A program made the position numbers and the translations under genes. Of a stretch of 64,000 nt of DNA, positions 25,034 through 33,907 are shown piece by piece. The stretch comes from Bacillota bacterium (GTDB lineage Bacteria > Bacillota > UBA4882 > UBA8346), in the NCBI GenBank assembly GCA_023410535.1, contig JAEYPR010000012.1:39274-103273 (forward strand), written 5' to 3'. How positions within the stretch are numbered: the stretch's first letter is position 1; each line of letters opens with the position of its first letter. The notes below the pieces were generated by a model. It ran no database searches. It was not told where the DNA came from and was given only the letters and a program-made list of their open reading frames with translations.

Positions 25034-26311
25034 TTATTTTAACAGCTTTAATTGATCATTTAAGCGTTTCATTGTTTGGTCGGTAACTTGGTTGACCGGC
25101 GAGTTAAATCCAATCGCTTCAATCGCGTCGGTAAAAATCTTTTCAATCTCGATGTTGGAAGACGGTCCATTGTCGCTTTTTCCAACATGGGCAAGACCAT
25201 AATTTACGCCGTCAACGACTTTCTTATCCAAGACGCCGGCTTTGCTGCATGCCTCCCGCACACTGCTAACCGCAGGAATCGAACGCGTGTCTTTCAGAAC
25301 CTTTCCAGCTTCAATATCATTGAGAAAGTAATTTGCAAATTTCACTGCTTCGTTAACATTTTTACTCTTCGCGGATACTGCGAGCAATTGGGCCGGTTGG
25401 ACCAACACGCCGGTGTCTTTCGCATGGGGATCGATTGGAATAATGAACGGAACCATTTCGCCTTTGACATCTTTGCTAGCCCCATCAAATTGCGAAGTCC
25501 ATATAAATTGGGCCAGTAAATTACCATTGATCCACTTCGGGTTGGTGCTTGCTACATCCAAAAATACATTCGCTTCGCCGGCCGGTTGCAATACCTTGTC
25601 TTTATAAAGCTTGTCGATATAAGTCAGGGCATCCAGCAGATTTTGTCTTGAAAACCCAAGGGTATAATCATCTTTAATAATTTGCTGACCGGTTTTTTGT
25701 TTAATATACGGTCTTAAAATAAAGGTGCCGATCGTCCGGCTGTCTGCGTTCAGAAAATATTTGCCGCTATCTTTTTTATTGACGGTCTTGCCAATCGTGT
25801 ATAAATCATTCCAGGTCCACTTGGTATTGAGGGTGGTCGGAATATTGAATTCTTTGGCAACGGTCTGATTAATCAACGCCGCACTCGCATTAATACCCGT
25901 TGGCAATCCTACCAGTTTCCCGTTATAGACCCCGTAGCTTTTTAAAAACTTCTGGTCAAATCCGGATAAATTGATTAAATTCTTCTTTTTGTTAAAATCC
26001 ACAAACACATTTGGATCTTTGGTCATATCGGTCATCCAAGGCGGATTTAATTGGACAATGTCCGCAATCGTACCGCTTGCCAGTTGGGTTGCAATTTTTG
26101 CCGCATCTGACTTTCCATTGTATTCGGCTTCAATTTTTACATTGGGATTCTTTTTCATATACATATCAATGACTTTCAGAGTGGCTTGTGTACGCTGGTC
26201 ATTGCCCCACCAACAGAACCTAAGCTGAACATTCTGCGGTGCCCAACCAGCACAAACGACAATTACCAGGGCACTTGCCAGCAACATTCCAATCAATCTT
26301 TTTCCAATCAT
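25034..26311 (-). CDS. Extracellular solute-binding protein, family 1 (sugar)
   Basis: A 425-residue exported binding protein. The signal sequence (MIGKRLIGMLLASALVIVVCAGWA) is followed by 'QLRFCWWGNDQRTQATLKVIDMYMKKNPNVKIEAEYNG', the usual start of CUT1 binding proteins. ATG 26311 has GGGAG upstream; a longer frame to 26350 is less likely. It is the first gene of a four-gene operon (binding protein, two permeases, propeller protein). The ligand is unknown; neighbouring GH105 and propeller genes point to pectin-derived oligosaccharides. Confidence 0.9.
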   Translation of the reverse strand: MIGKRLIGMLLASALVIVVCAGWAPQNVQLRFCWWGNDQRTQATLKVIDMYMKKNPNVKIEAEYNGKSDAAKIATQLASGTIADIVQLNPPWMTDMTKDPNVFVDFNKKKNLINLSGFDQKFLKSYGVYNGKLVGLPTGINASAALINQTVAKEFNIPTTLNTKWTWNDLYTIGKTVNKKDSGKYFLNADSRTIGTFILRPYIKQKTGQQIIKDDYTLGFSRQNLLDALTYIDKLYKDKVLQPAGEANVFLDVASTNPKWINGNLLAQFIWTSQFDGASKDVKGEMVPFIIPIDPHAKDTGVLVQPAQLLAVSAKSKNVNEAVKFANYFLNDIEAGKVLKDTRSIPAVSSVREACSKAGVLDKKVVDGVNYGLAHVGKSDNGPSSNIEIEKIFTDAIEAIGFNSPVNQVTDQTMKRLNDQLKLLK

Positions 26312-26604
26312 TTTTTCAACTCCCTTTGATATTTTTAAATCATCCCTCATTTTCGAATTCTCTTCGAAAATAACTCACTATTTGATTTTACCCCAATATT
26401 TTACACGGAAATAAAATCAATTTAGTCCACTTAATATTTTACCTGTATAATGTATATTAATGAAATATCTGATTTTCATGACACCTATGAGAAAAAATGA
26501 TAGGTGATTAATCTACCACCGTCAGGCTGGCATTGACACATTCATAGAAGCTATTGCCAAAAAGATATATTTACTATTTACGCCTTTTTTACGTAGAATT
26601 AAAA
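26312..26604. other. Intergenic region upstream of the first sugar importer operon
   Basis: I see no gene. It is AT-rich and must hold the operon promoter on the minus strand, but no clear -35/-10 pair stands out. Beyond it lies the terminator of the DUF2318 gene. Confidence 0.5.
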
Positions 26605-26636
26605 AAACCGTCCCAGCAATAATCTAGGACGGTTTT
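26605..26636 (-). terminator. Intrinsic terminator of the DUF2318 gene
   Basis: On the minus strand, AAAAACCGTCC and GGACGGTTTTTTT form a stem with a U-tract, about 65 nt after the stop at 26703. Confidence 0.85.
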
Positions 26637-26702
26637 TCCCAAATAAACAATTCCATCGCAGGCGATACGGTAATCAAAAACGGCTATCCGTGTTACAAGC
26701 GA

Positions 26703-27194
26703 TCAATTCTTTTTCCACCGCGCAAAATACGATTTGTTTTTTACCAAAAATTCTTTGGCGATCGTAATATATTTGCCGTCATCGGTTTTATTTTCTTTCA
26801 TGATCGGAATCGGATTGCAACCGAAGCGCACCTTTTCCAGTTGGTCAATTTTGAAGCGGTTGCCACAGTTGTTACAGATCAGCGTGTCCCCTTGTTGGGT
26901 GTAGAAACCCCGGCCGGAATCAAAACAAACCTGACAGGTGTTGAACGCAGTCCGAATGCTGCCGTCGGAGGCTTTGACCGCAATCACCTCCAGCTTGGTC
27001 CCGTCGGCATTATAAGGATAAAACTTCGCGGTTGATGTAACTTCGCTCTTTAAAATCCGTAAATCATTCCCTTTTTCCTGGCCATAGCTAACTCCGTTGG
27101 TCAAAAACACGACCACTGCCAAAATACCCAATACCAACCCGGAAAATTGGAGCAATTTCGATTTGATTCGGGGCGTTTCAATCTTCAATTTCAT
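26703..27194 (-). CDS. DUF2318 membrane-anchored CxxC protein (FtrD-like, iron-linked)
   Basis: 163 residues: an N-terminal membrane anchor or signal (about 14-36), then a domain with 'NTCQVCFDSGRGFYTQQGDTLICNNCGNRF' (two CxxC motifs) and 'FGCNPIPI'. This is the DUF2318 domain, found fused or adjacent to Ftr1/P19-type iron transporters and thought to handle electrons or iron during uptake. ATG 27194 has AGAGGTGG upstream. The long leader contains the same conserved element as feoA, strong context for a shared iron-dependent control. It is alone on its transcript. Confidence 0.88.
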   Translation of the reverse strand: MKLKIETPRIKSKLLQFSGLVLGILAVVVFLTNGVSYGQEKGNDLRILKSEVTSTAKFYPYNADGTKLEVIAVKASDGSIRTAFNTCQVCFDSGRGFYTQQGDTLICNNCGNRFKIDQLEKVRFGCNPIPIMKENKTDDGKYITIAKEFLVKNKSYFARWKKN

Positions 27195-27239
27195 CGATCC
27201 ACCTCTTTTACTTTTTCTACTGAGAAAATATGCCGAAGG

Positions 27240-27320
27240 CGCTTCTGTCCACCCGGGCCTAAAGGTCAGGGCTAAGTTGAAAACCGGTCTCAAGCCCTTT
27301 TCGGGCTGGGTTGTGCTTCG
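27240..27320 (-). promoter_or_regulatory. Second copy of the conserved iron-gene leader element
   Basis: On the minus strand, about 81 nt upstream of the DUF2318 gene match 1-80 upstream of feoA, with an identical 31-nt core (27299-27269, including GGGCTTGAGACCGG and CAACTTAGCCC) and the same GGACAGA near the 3' end. The distance to the start codon is also similar (45 versus 50 nt). Confidence 0.65.
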
Positions 27321-27427
27321 AAGTCTGCCGGGCCCATCGAGCCCTCTATTTAAGTTCTTCTGAGTATACCAATGGATTGTGAAGATTTAATGAAGATGAA
27401 CGAGCACGTCGTATTCCGGCTGGCAAT

Positions 27428-27721
27428 GGATTTGTGGATAAGTAAGCTTGCTCGGTCGTTCCGCAAGCTGGATTTGTGGATAAGTAAGCTCGCTCAGTCG
27501 CTCAGCAAGCTGGATTTGTGGATAAGTAAGCTCGCTCAGTCGCTCAGCAAGCTGGATTTGTGAATAAGTCAGCTTGCTCAGTCGCTCAGCAAGCTGGATT
27601 TGTGAATAAGTCAGCTTGCTCAGTCGCTCGGCAAGCTGGATTTGTGGATAAGTCAGCTTGCTCGGTCGTTCCGCAAGCTGGATTTGTGGATAAGTCAGCT
27701 TGCTCAGTCGCTCGGCAGTCT
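27428..27721. repeat. Seven 42-bp tandem repeats, each with a DnaA box
   Basis: Units start at 27428, 27470, 27512, 27554, 27596, 27638 and 27680, exactly 42 bp apart. Each carries TGTGGATAA, or TGTGAATAA in the units at 27554 and 27596. On the minus strand these are TTATCCACA or TTATTCACA, matching the DnaA box consensus TTATNCACA. All seven face the same way and are spaced by four helical turns. The rest of several units is a hairpin (CAGCTTGC...GCAAGCTG). A partial copy follows at 27747. Confidence 0.85.
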
Positions 27722-27746
27722 CATTTTTGTAAAAAATGAGACTGCC
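27714..27746. terminator. Perfect 15-bp stem-loop at the end of the 42-bp array
   Basis: GGCAGTCTCATTTTT (27714-27728) pairs completely with AAAAATGAGACTGCC (27732-27746) around GTA. It has no T-run outside the stem. It lies downstream of the 27774 gene and could stop its transcript, or be an inserted palindrome that interrupts the last repeat. Confidence 0.5.
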
Positions 27747-27773
27747 GGATTTGTGGATCTGCATCTCTTTCCG

Positions 27774-28190
27774 CTATAAATAACGGAGCCGGTGGAGTTT
27801 GAACTGGTTCCCTTTCAACTCGATGACGATGGTCTCATACCCGATCAACGCATCGCCCCGGGTTTCCAAGTGCCGTTCCAGCCAAGTTTTCACCTCGGCC
27901 AGGACGGTTTGGAGAAACTCGTGCTTTAATTGATCGGAATATTTAAGGCTGGGAAAGGGATACAGGTACAACGCCGGCTTTAATTTCAGGTCAATCCAAG
28001 CGTTGGCGATTACGATCCCTTCCAGCTTCGGCCGTTGAGTACAGCGGGGATCCAAACGGAACGAACGTTGGGCGCCAAATTCAATCCGCAAATCCGCCAG
28101 ACCGGAGGCCCAATCCTGTATCTCCATTACCGAACCGGCGTAACTTTCGGTCGGATGTAATTTTTTAAACGTGGCGACTCTGACACTCAT
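27774..28190 (-). CDS. Hypothetical protein
   Basis: A 138-residue soluble protein with no signal peptide and an alpha/beta look ('GIVIANAWIDLKLKPALYLYPFPSLKYSDQLKHEFLQTVLAEVKTWLERHLE'). I do not recognise the family. ATG 28190 has GAGGTTAG upstream. It is divergent from the AraC-type response regulator at 28356 and lies just before the DnaA-box array, with no obvious functional link to either. Confidence 0.7.
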   Translation of the reverse strand: MSVRVATFKKLHPTESYAGSVMEIQDWASGLADLRIEFGAQRSFRLDPRCTQRPKLEGIVIANAWIDLKLKPALYLYPFPSLKYSDQLKHEFLQTVLAEVKTWLERHLETRGDALIGYETIVIELKGNQFKLHRLRYL

Positions 28191-28355
28191 CAATCTAACC
28201 TCATCATTGAAAATTGGTATTCCTATTATATCCGCAAATGGATGTCATATCAAGTAATGAAAACGGGCCGGAGGTTCAACGAAGGCAAACGGCAAGCATC
28301 TAATATTTTACCAGACAAAATGCTTCGTTTTCCCGGGAATTATCAGGTATAATCA

Positions 28356-29510
28356 ATGATAAGAGCAATCCGTCCAAAAACAATCCCGATGAACAAGGTG
28401 AATGGCTTGGGTTTTCAACTGCTGATTGTCGAAGATGACCAATTTCAACGCGAGTTACTGGCAAAATTGATTCATAATGCCAATAATAACTTTGCGATCC
28501 GTTATCAAGCCGAAGATGGTCAAACAGCGCTTAAGTTGTTATCATCTCATAGCTTTGACGCGGTTTTTACCGATATCCTGATGCCCGGTCTCAACGGTCT
28601 GCAATTACTGCAACAGCTCAAACAGCGCGATCCGGAGCTTGAAGTGATTTTGATCAGCGCCTATAGCGATTTTGAATACGCCCGGCAGGGTATCATCCTC
28701 GGCGCCTTCGATTATTTGGTGAAACCGCTTGACCGTCAGAAGCTCGCCGCAATCTTGGACCGGCTCCAAAACCAATTGGAGCAAAAGTCCGCAACCCGCC
28801 AACTCCAAAATGATCTGCTGAAGCTCTTCGACGACAACTACCGAGTCGTCTGTTCGGAGCAGGATGAAGTTTTCTTGAGTTTTTTACTGAAGTCCAACTT
28901 GACTGAGGGGTTGCGGTTTGCCACCGATATCTTCGAGCAGCTCGGTCGCTTTTATCGCGATGAACCCTATAAAATCGGGATTATCTTGGAGAATCTGATC
29001 AAAAAACTGATAGCCGAGATTACCGCCAAATACCCGTGGTTGGAGAACCGGCAAGGGTTTCAACTTAAAGCCGTCAATTACCGGTTCTGCAACGATCCGG
29101 CAGTTTTGCGCGCCCAATTTAAATCGGACTTAGCGGCGATCGCCACGTTTGAAACCCGGCTCCATCTCAATCACCCGGAAACCATTATCCGTCAAATCTG
29201 CGAATTGGTCTTTCGACATCCCAATGGCCGGACGACCTTGGAGGCTACCGCCAAACAGTTGAATTTCAACCCGGATTATCTGGGTAAACTGTTTAAGGCT
29301 AAAACCGGCGAAAGTTTTAACGACTATGTGACCAAAATTAAAATGGAGCAAGCCAAAAGCCTGCTCCGTTCGGGAAAATATAAAAACTACGAGATTCGTT
29401 CGATCTTAGGTTACAAAGATAACGACTATTTTTGCCGCTTATTTAAAGCCTATTCCGGCCGGACCCTAACCGATTACCGGAAAAATTTCGAACCGGTCGA
29501 AACGGACTAG
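28356..29510 (+). CDS. Response regulator with AraC-type DNA-binding domain
   Basis: 384 residues: a receiver (about 20-140, 'LLIVEDDQFQRELL', phospho-Asp in 'AVFTDILMPGLNG', 'ISAYSDFEYARQGIILGAFDYLVKPL'), a linker, and a C-terminal AraC domain (about 285-375, 'NPDYLGKLFKAKTGESFNDYVTKIKMEQAKSLL...DYFCRLFKAYSGRTLTDYRK'). No kinase is adjacent. It is convergent with the GH105 gene (4 nt apart), so it may regulate the sugar operons. The start is uncertain: a TATAAT overlaps the region just before ATG 28356, and 28389 or a TTG at 28407 may be used. Confidence 0.85.
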   Translation: MIRAIRPKTIPMNKVNGLGFQLLIVEDDQFQRELLAKLIHNANNNFAIRYQAEDGQTALKLLSSHSFDAVFTDILMPGLNGLQLLQQLKQRDPELEVILISAYSDFEYARQGIILGAFDYLVKPLDRQKLAAILDRLQNQLEQKSATRQLQNDLLKLFDDNYRVVCSEQDEVFLSFLLKSNLTEGLRFATDIFEQLGRFYRDEPYKIGIILENLIKKLIAEITAKYPWLENRQGFQLKAVNYRFCNDPAVLRAQFKSDLAAIATFETRLHLNHPETIIRQICELVFRHPNGRTTLEATAKQLNFNPDYLGKLFKAKTGESFNDYVTKIKMEQAKSLLRSGKYKNYEIRSILGYKDNDYFCRLFKAYSGRTLTDYRKNFEPVETD

Positions 29511-29514
29511 CTGG

Positions 29515-30579
29515 TTAGGGGCGGTATTGCAAAAGCGCCGCCAAAAAGGCCAGGGTCAGCCCTTGTCCCCAACCCTGAACCCGCTTCCGGGGAACAGCTT
29601 TATAACCCTCCAGGTCGTTCATTACCGCTGTTCCGGCCGAAACATTGCCGACCGTTCCGGCGGCGTCGATCTGGGCGCTCAGCCCTTGCAGGGCTTTTTG
29701 GATCTGTTTTTTATGCAACGGATGACCCTTAATTACCAACGCGGCCGCAATCCCGGCCGAAGCCGACGTTTCCAGATAGGACGAATTGTCGGTCAGGACC
29801 GTGTGCCAAAGCCCCGTTTCGTCTTGCAGCCGGACCAGGGCGCTCAGTTGGTCGCGGAGGGAACCGTCGATCCGCATGAACATCGGATATAAGTAATTGA
29901 TCAGCTTCAACGCTTCGGCCATGGTTAAGGCGGCCCAAGCGTTGCCGCGCGCCCAAAACATTCCCGACATATGATTTTGACTGATGTTGTCCCACCCATG
30001 ATAATATAGGTTGGTGGTATGGTCCTGCAGGAACTCCTCATGCCAATAATACTGATTCAAGGCGTCATCCACCCATTCGGGTTTGTTCAACTTGATGCCC
30101 ATCCGCAACAGGAAATACGCCGCCATAAACAGCGTATCGGCCCAAGCTTGTTCCGGAAAATCATTATTGGCCGAAACCGTATGCTGAAACACCCCTTGGC
30201 CGAAGCGCACCGCCTGGTCGCGCAAGTACTCCGCCTTATCCACGGCAAGCTTGAGGTACTTATCATCCCCGGTCGCCTCGTACAGGGAAAGCAGGGTATG
30301 TCCCATCGCGACGGCATTGACCGTCAAAGGCGGCAACCCGACGCTTAAATATTCGTCAACCCACTGAACCAAAAAATCAATGTATTCCTGTTTGCCTGTG
30401 ACTTCCCAAGCTTTGCAGATACCATAAAACGCGACGCCGCACGGCCAATCCCAAGTGAAATCGATCTGCATCGTTCGCCGGACGACCCGGTCGATTAGGG
30501 CAATAATCGATTCGTCTTGATATTGCACAATCGGTTTTGGCCCAGTAGCCGCCGCTTTTTGCTCCGGATCTCGCTTCAA
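29515..30579 (-). CDS. GH105 unsaturated rhamnogalacturonyl hydrolase (YteR-like)
   Basis: A 354-residue cytoplasmic (alpha/alpha)6-barrel enzyme. Recognisable parts are 'FTWDWPCGVAFYGICKAWEVTG', 'QAWADTLFMAAYFL' (position of the catalytic Asp of YteR), 'GMFWARGNAWAALTMAEAL' and 'GTAVMNDLEGY'. Family members remove the unsaturated uronate that pectin or rhamnogalacturonan lyases leave on oligosaccharides. The frame requires a TTG start at 30579, with AAAGGA upstream on the coding strand. It is the last gene of the second importer operon, 6 nt from the permease, so the imported ligand is probably an unsaturated RG oligosaccharide. Confidence 0.9.
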   Translation of the reverse strand: MKRDPEQKAAATGPKPIVQYQDESIIALIDRVVRRTMQIDFTWDWPCGVAFYGICKAWEVTGKQEYIDFLVQWVDEYLSVGLPPLTVNAVAMGHTLLSLYEATGDDKYLKLAVDKAEYLRDQAVRFGQGVFQHTVSANNDFPEQAWADTLFMAAYFLLRMGIKLNKPEWVDDALNQYYWHEEFLQDHTTNLYYHGWDNISQNHMSGMFWARGNAWAALTMAEALKLINYLYPMFMRIDGSLRDQLSALVRLQDETGLWHTVLTDNSSYLETSASAGIAAALVIKGHPLHKKQIQKALQGLSAQIDAAGTVGNVSAGTAVMNDLEGYKAVPRKRVQGWGQGLTLAFLAALLQYRP

Positions 30580-30585
30580 ACCAAA

Positions 30586-31431
30586 TCATCCTTTCAGTCC
30601 GGTGGTGCTGATCCCTTCCACCAGATAACGTTGGAACATGATAAAGATAATAAAGATCGGCAACAGCGATAAAGTGCCCATGGCGAACATCGCGGCCCAG
30701 TCCGTCGCGGTACTTGGATCGGCAAACATCCTGAGCGCCAACGAGACAGTGTACATCCGCGGCTTATTCAGGTACAGCAACGGTCCGAGAAAATCATCCC
30801 ACCGCCAGTAAAACTGGAAGATTGTCGAGGTAATCAAGGCCGGCGAGGTTAACGGCAAGATAATCTTATAAAAGATCTGGAAACGGTTGCAACCGTCGAT
30901 TTTAGCCGATTCATCCAATTCGATCGGCAATCCCCGGATAAACTGCATCATCAAAAAGACAAAAAACGGCTGACTGCAGAACATTGGAATAATCAACGGC
31001 AAATACGTGCCGGTCCAATGCATCTTCGAGAACAAAATAAACTGCGGGATCATCACCACTTGGTACGGCAACATCATCGTCAGCAACATACAGATAAACC
31101 AAAAGCCCCGGCCGATAAATTTGATCCGCGCGAAGCCGTAGGCGACAATCGCCGATGACAGGACCGTTCCAATGGTGGAAAGCGTTACATAGAAAAAGGA
31201 ATTCTTAAAGAAAGCGTCAAAGGGGACGCCGCCGACTCCCTGCCAACCCCGGACATAGTTGTCAAAATGAAACACTTTGGGCCACAGCGATACGGTCCCG
31301 AAGATTTCGGTATTGGCTTTAAACGAGCTAAAAACCATCCAAAACAACGGATAAACCATTAAAACCCCGAACAAGACGATAAATATATGATAAAGACTGG
31401 CATTTAGCCACCGGTTCAGTCGAATATTCAA
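30586..31431 (-). CDS. Carbohydrate ABC transporter permease (MalG type)
   Basis: 281 residues with six helices and EAA loop 'DESAKIDGCNRFQIFYKIILPLTSPA'. The likely start is TTG 31431, preceded by GGAGG 7 nt upstream and lying 2 nt after the stop of the MalF-type gene; longer frames would extend 100 nt into that gene. It works with the permease at 31434 and binding protein at 32472, again without an ATPase gene in the cluster. Confidence 0.88.
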   Translation of the reverse strand: MNIRLNRWLNASLYHIFIVLFGVLMVYPLFWMVFSSFKANTEIFGTVSLWPKVFHFDNYVRGWQGVGGVPFDAFFKNSFFYVTLSTIGTVLSSAIVAYGFARIKFIGRGFWFICMLLTMMLPYQVVMIPQFILFSKMHWTGTYLPLIIPMFCSQPFFVFLMMQFIRGLPIELDESAKIDGCNRFQIFYKIILPLTSPALITSTIFQFYWRWDDFLGPLLYLNKPRMYTVSLALRMFADPSTATDWAAMFAMGTLSLLPIFIIFIMFQRYLVEGISTTGLKG

Positions 31432-31433
31432 GG

Positions 31434-32375
31434 TCAATCCTCCTTTGTCTCGTAGTAGACCCAACTGCTCGAGGATTTGAAGATCAACGCCGTAAAAAAG
31501 GCGATAATCAGCACGAGCACCCATGCCATAGCACATCCGTAACCCATATTATAAAATTCGAACGCCTGGCGATAGAGATACAGGGCATAAACTAACGTAC
31601 TGTTCATTGGGTCCCCGGTACCGCCGGAGATAACAAACGCTTGCGTGAAAACGGTAAAACCGTTGATTAACTGCATGATTAGATTGAAAAAAATGACCGG
31701 CGTTAAATGTGGAATGGTAATCTTGATGAACTTTTGCCAACCGTTGGCCCCGTCAATATCGGCGGCCTCATAATAACTTGCGGGAATCTGTTTCAGCCCG
31801 GCCAGAAAGATCAACATCGATGACCCAAACTGCCAAGCCGCCAATACAATCAGCGTCCAAATCGCCGTCTTCGGGTTGCCGATCCAGGAGATGTCGGACT
31901 TAATCCCCAGAAACGCCAACGCGGCGTTGACAGCGCCATCGGCCATGAACAGCCGGCGCCACATCACCGCAACGGCAATGCTGCCGCCCATAATCGAAGG
32001 CAGGTAATAAACCGTCCGGTAGACTCCAACCAACTTCGCCCGGCGGTGAAAGAGCATCGCGACGAAAAGCGCGAATCCCAACCGGAGCGGTACGGAGATA
32101 AACGCGTAATGGAAGGTTACGGTCAACGACTTCCAGAAGTTTTCATCCTGAAACATCGCAATAAAGTTACTCAGCCCCTTCAAGACCGGCGGCGATAACA
32201 GGTCATACTTGGTAAACGACAAGTAAACCGAGGTCAGAATGGGACTGACCGTGAAAGCTAAGAATCCCAACAAAAACGGGGCGATAAACAAATATCCGGC
32301 CATATTGTCCGACAGGCTCCAGCCTTTGATTCCCAATCGCTTCGATGGATGCACCCTTTTTTCCAACTGTTCCAC
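31434..32375 (-). CDS. Carbohydrate ABC transporter permease (MalF type)
   Basis: 313 residues with six helices and EAA loop 'YEAADIDGANGWQKFIKITIPHLTPV'. I prefer GTG 32375, 5 nt after GGAGG, over the longer frame from GTG 32411. It is the second gene of the operon binding protein - MalF - MalG - GH105. It is clearly paralogous to the 23946 permease, consistent with duplication of an importer for related ligands. Confidence 0.88.
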   Translation of the reverse strand: MEQLEKRVHPSKRLGIKGWSLSDNMAGYLFIAPFLLGFLAFTVSPILTSVYLSFTKYDLLSPPVLKGLSNFIAMFQDENFWKSLTVTFHYAFISVPLRLGFALFVAMLFHRRAKLVGVYRTVYYLPSIMGGSIAVAVMWRRLFMADGAVNAALAFLGIKSDISWIGNPKTAIWTLIVLAAWQFGSSMLIFLAGLKQIPASYYEAADIDGANGWQKFIKITIPHLTPVIFFNLIMQLINGFTVFTQAFVISGGTGDPMNSTLVYALYLYRQAFEFYNMGYGCAMAWVLVLIIAFFTALIFKSSSSWVYYETKED

Positions 32376-32471
32376 TGTTGCCTCCGTCAATGTAAAATAT
32401 AAACCAGCCACCCGGAACCGGTCCGAATGTCCCTGCCCGAATGGCTGGCTGAACTGAAAAGCTTAATTCAC

Positions 32472-33749
32472 TTATTTGTTCTTGGCTAAAATCTCGTTGG
32501 CTTGTTTGATCAACTTGGCAGCGCCGTCTTTGGGGGAAGTTGAACCGTATAAAACTTCCTGATCGATGGTACGGAATAGTTTCAAGACTTCGCCGGCTCC
32601 CGGAGGATCGGCCGGATCAATCGCGCTGGCGTTTTTATTGCCGACTAACGCAATGTAATCGAAGACTTGTTTATTCACCGGGTCAACCATTGTTTTTAGC
32701 GCATCCCGCACTTTCGGAATGATCGGAATACCCCGTTCGGCTAAGAGTACTTTGTTGGCTTCAATATCCGTTAAGAAGTAGTTGACGAATTTAATCGCTT
32801 CTTCTTTGTTGGCGGAAGATTTCGCTACCGAAAAGAACATGGAAGGTTTCAGATACGTTCCGGGCCGTTCCGCTTTGGCAATTTTCGGGCAAAGCGCGAT
32901 TCCAACCGGGCGATTGGCAGCGGCTTGTTGCGACACGACTTGGTTGCTCCAAACGAATTCCAACCAGGACTGACCTTTAGCAAAGGGTGCTTCTTGCGGA
33001 GTGGTGGTGACAAACGCCGTATCCGGTTTGATCAGCGCGCCGGCTTTTAAGAGACGGAGTTGCACTTCGTAAAATTCAATTAAGGTTTTATCATCGGTGA
33101 ATCCAAGCGAATTTCCGTCCGGAGCGAAGAACGGTTTGCCGGTTTGGCGGATCATGTTCTCAAATTGCACCCGGGGATCAATCGTGGAGAGCGGCATGGT
33201 CTGCACGCCGGTCTTCTTGTAGATCTGAATGGCGATCTTTTCAAAGTCCGCCCACGTCCAATTCGGTTTCGGAGGAGCAACGCCGGCCTTTTTTAATATC
33301 GCCGGATCATACACAATACCCCAGGCATTGGTACCCAGGCTGACGCCGTATAACAAATTGTTAACTTTGCCACCCGAGGTGTAGGTATCGGCAACTCCGG
33401 ACAGATTAATCTTTTTTGATTTGACATATGGACCCAGATCCAATAATAACCCTTTTTCGGCATATTGGGTGATATAGGAATAATCTTGTTGGATAATGTC
33501 AGGTAAGTTGTTGGCTGCCGCTTGGGTCGCCAACTTGTCCCAGTAACCGCCCCAACCGGTAGTCTCGGTTTCAATCGTGACATTGGGATTTTTGGCCATA
33601 TACATTTGGACCACTTTCAACGTGCGGGCATCACGGGTCGGATTGCCCCACCACCCCAGCCGCAGGGTGACCTTGGGTGCCGCCAATGCGCTTCCCACAA
33701 TTGAGAAGACCACAAGACCGGCAAGGACGACGAACAAACTCTTTTTCAT
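32472..33749 (-). CDS. Extracellular solute-binding protein, family 1 (sugar)
   Basis: 425 residues with a clear signal peptide (cleavage after SALA at about 23) and the mature start 'APKVTLRLGWWGNPTRDARTLKVVQMYMAKNPNVTIETE', closely similar to the start of the 25034 protein. It is the first structural gene of the second importer operon. It follows the YesM/YesN-type two-component genes on the same strand, which probably sense the same sugars. GGGAG precedes ATG 33749. Confidence 0.92.
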   Translation of the reverse strand: MKKSLFVVLAGLVVFSIVGSALAAPKVTLRLGWWGNPTRDARTLKVVQMYMAKNPNVTIETETTGWGGYWDKLATQAAANNLPDIIQQDYSYITQYAEKGLLLDLGPYVKSKKINLSGVADTYTSGGKVNNLLYGVSLGTNAWGIVYDPAILKKAGVAPPKPNWTWADFEKIAIQIYKKTGVQTMPLSTIDPRVQFENMIRQTGKPFFAPDGNSLGFTDDKTLIEFYEVQLRLLKAGALIKPDTAFVTTTPQEAPFAKGQSWLEFVWSNQVVSQQAAANRPVGIALCPKIAKAERPGTYLKPSMFFSVAKSSANKEEAIKFVNYFLTDIEANKVLLAERGIPIIPKVRDALKTMVDPVNKQVFDYIALVGNKNASAIDPADPPGAGEVLKLFRTIDQEVLYGSTSPKDGAAKLIKQANEILAKNK

Positions 33750-33834
33750 CCGCTATCTCCCTTTCTATTTTGGTTGAATCATGATGGTCACTATCACATC
33801 TCCATGTTAAGATTTTATGACGAATTTGTTAATC

Positions 33835-33868
33835 AAAAAAAACGTCTTTTTTGTTCAAAAAAACGTTT
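33835..33868 (-). terminator. Terminator or attenuator between the regulator and the importer operon
   Basis: On the minus strand, AAACGTTTTTTT pairs with AAAAAAGACGTTT and runs into a further T-run. It lies between the stop of the response regulator (33908) and the binding-protein start (33749), separating regulatory from structural genes. Confidence 0.65.
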
Positions 33869-33907
33869 CAGTAAATCCTTTCCAGCAACAGAAATATGTT
33901 ACGCCAC

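Noticed and set aside
27428..27721. CRISPR array
   Set aside because: The repeats are directly adjacent with no unique spacers, and no cas genes are nearby.
27387..27764. 125-codon open frame (minus strand) across the 42-bp repeats, giving a 14-residue repeat protein
   Set aside because: The opposite strand is equally open because 42 is a multiple of three; the ribosome-binding site is poor, and the conserved feature is the DnaA box plus hairpin, not a protein pattern.
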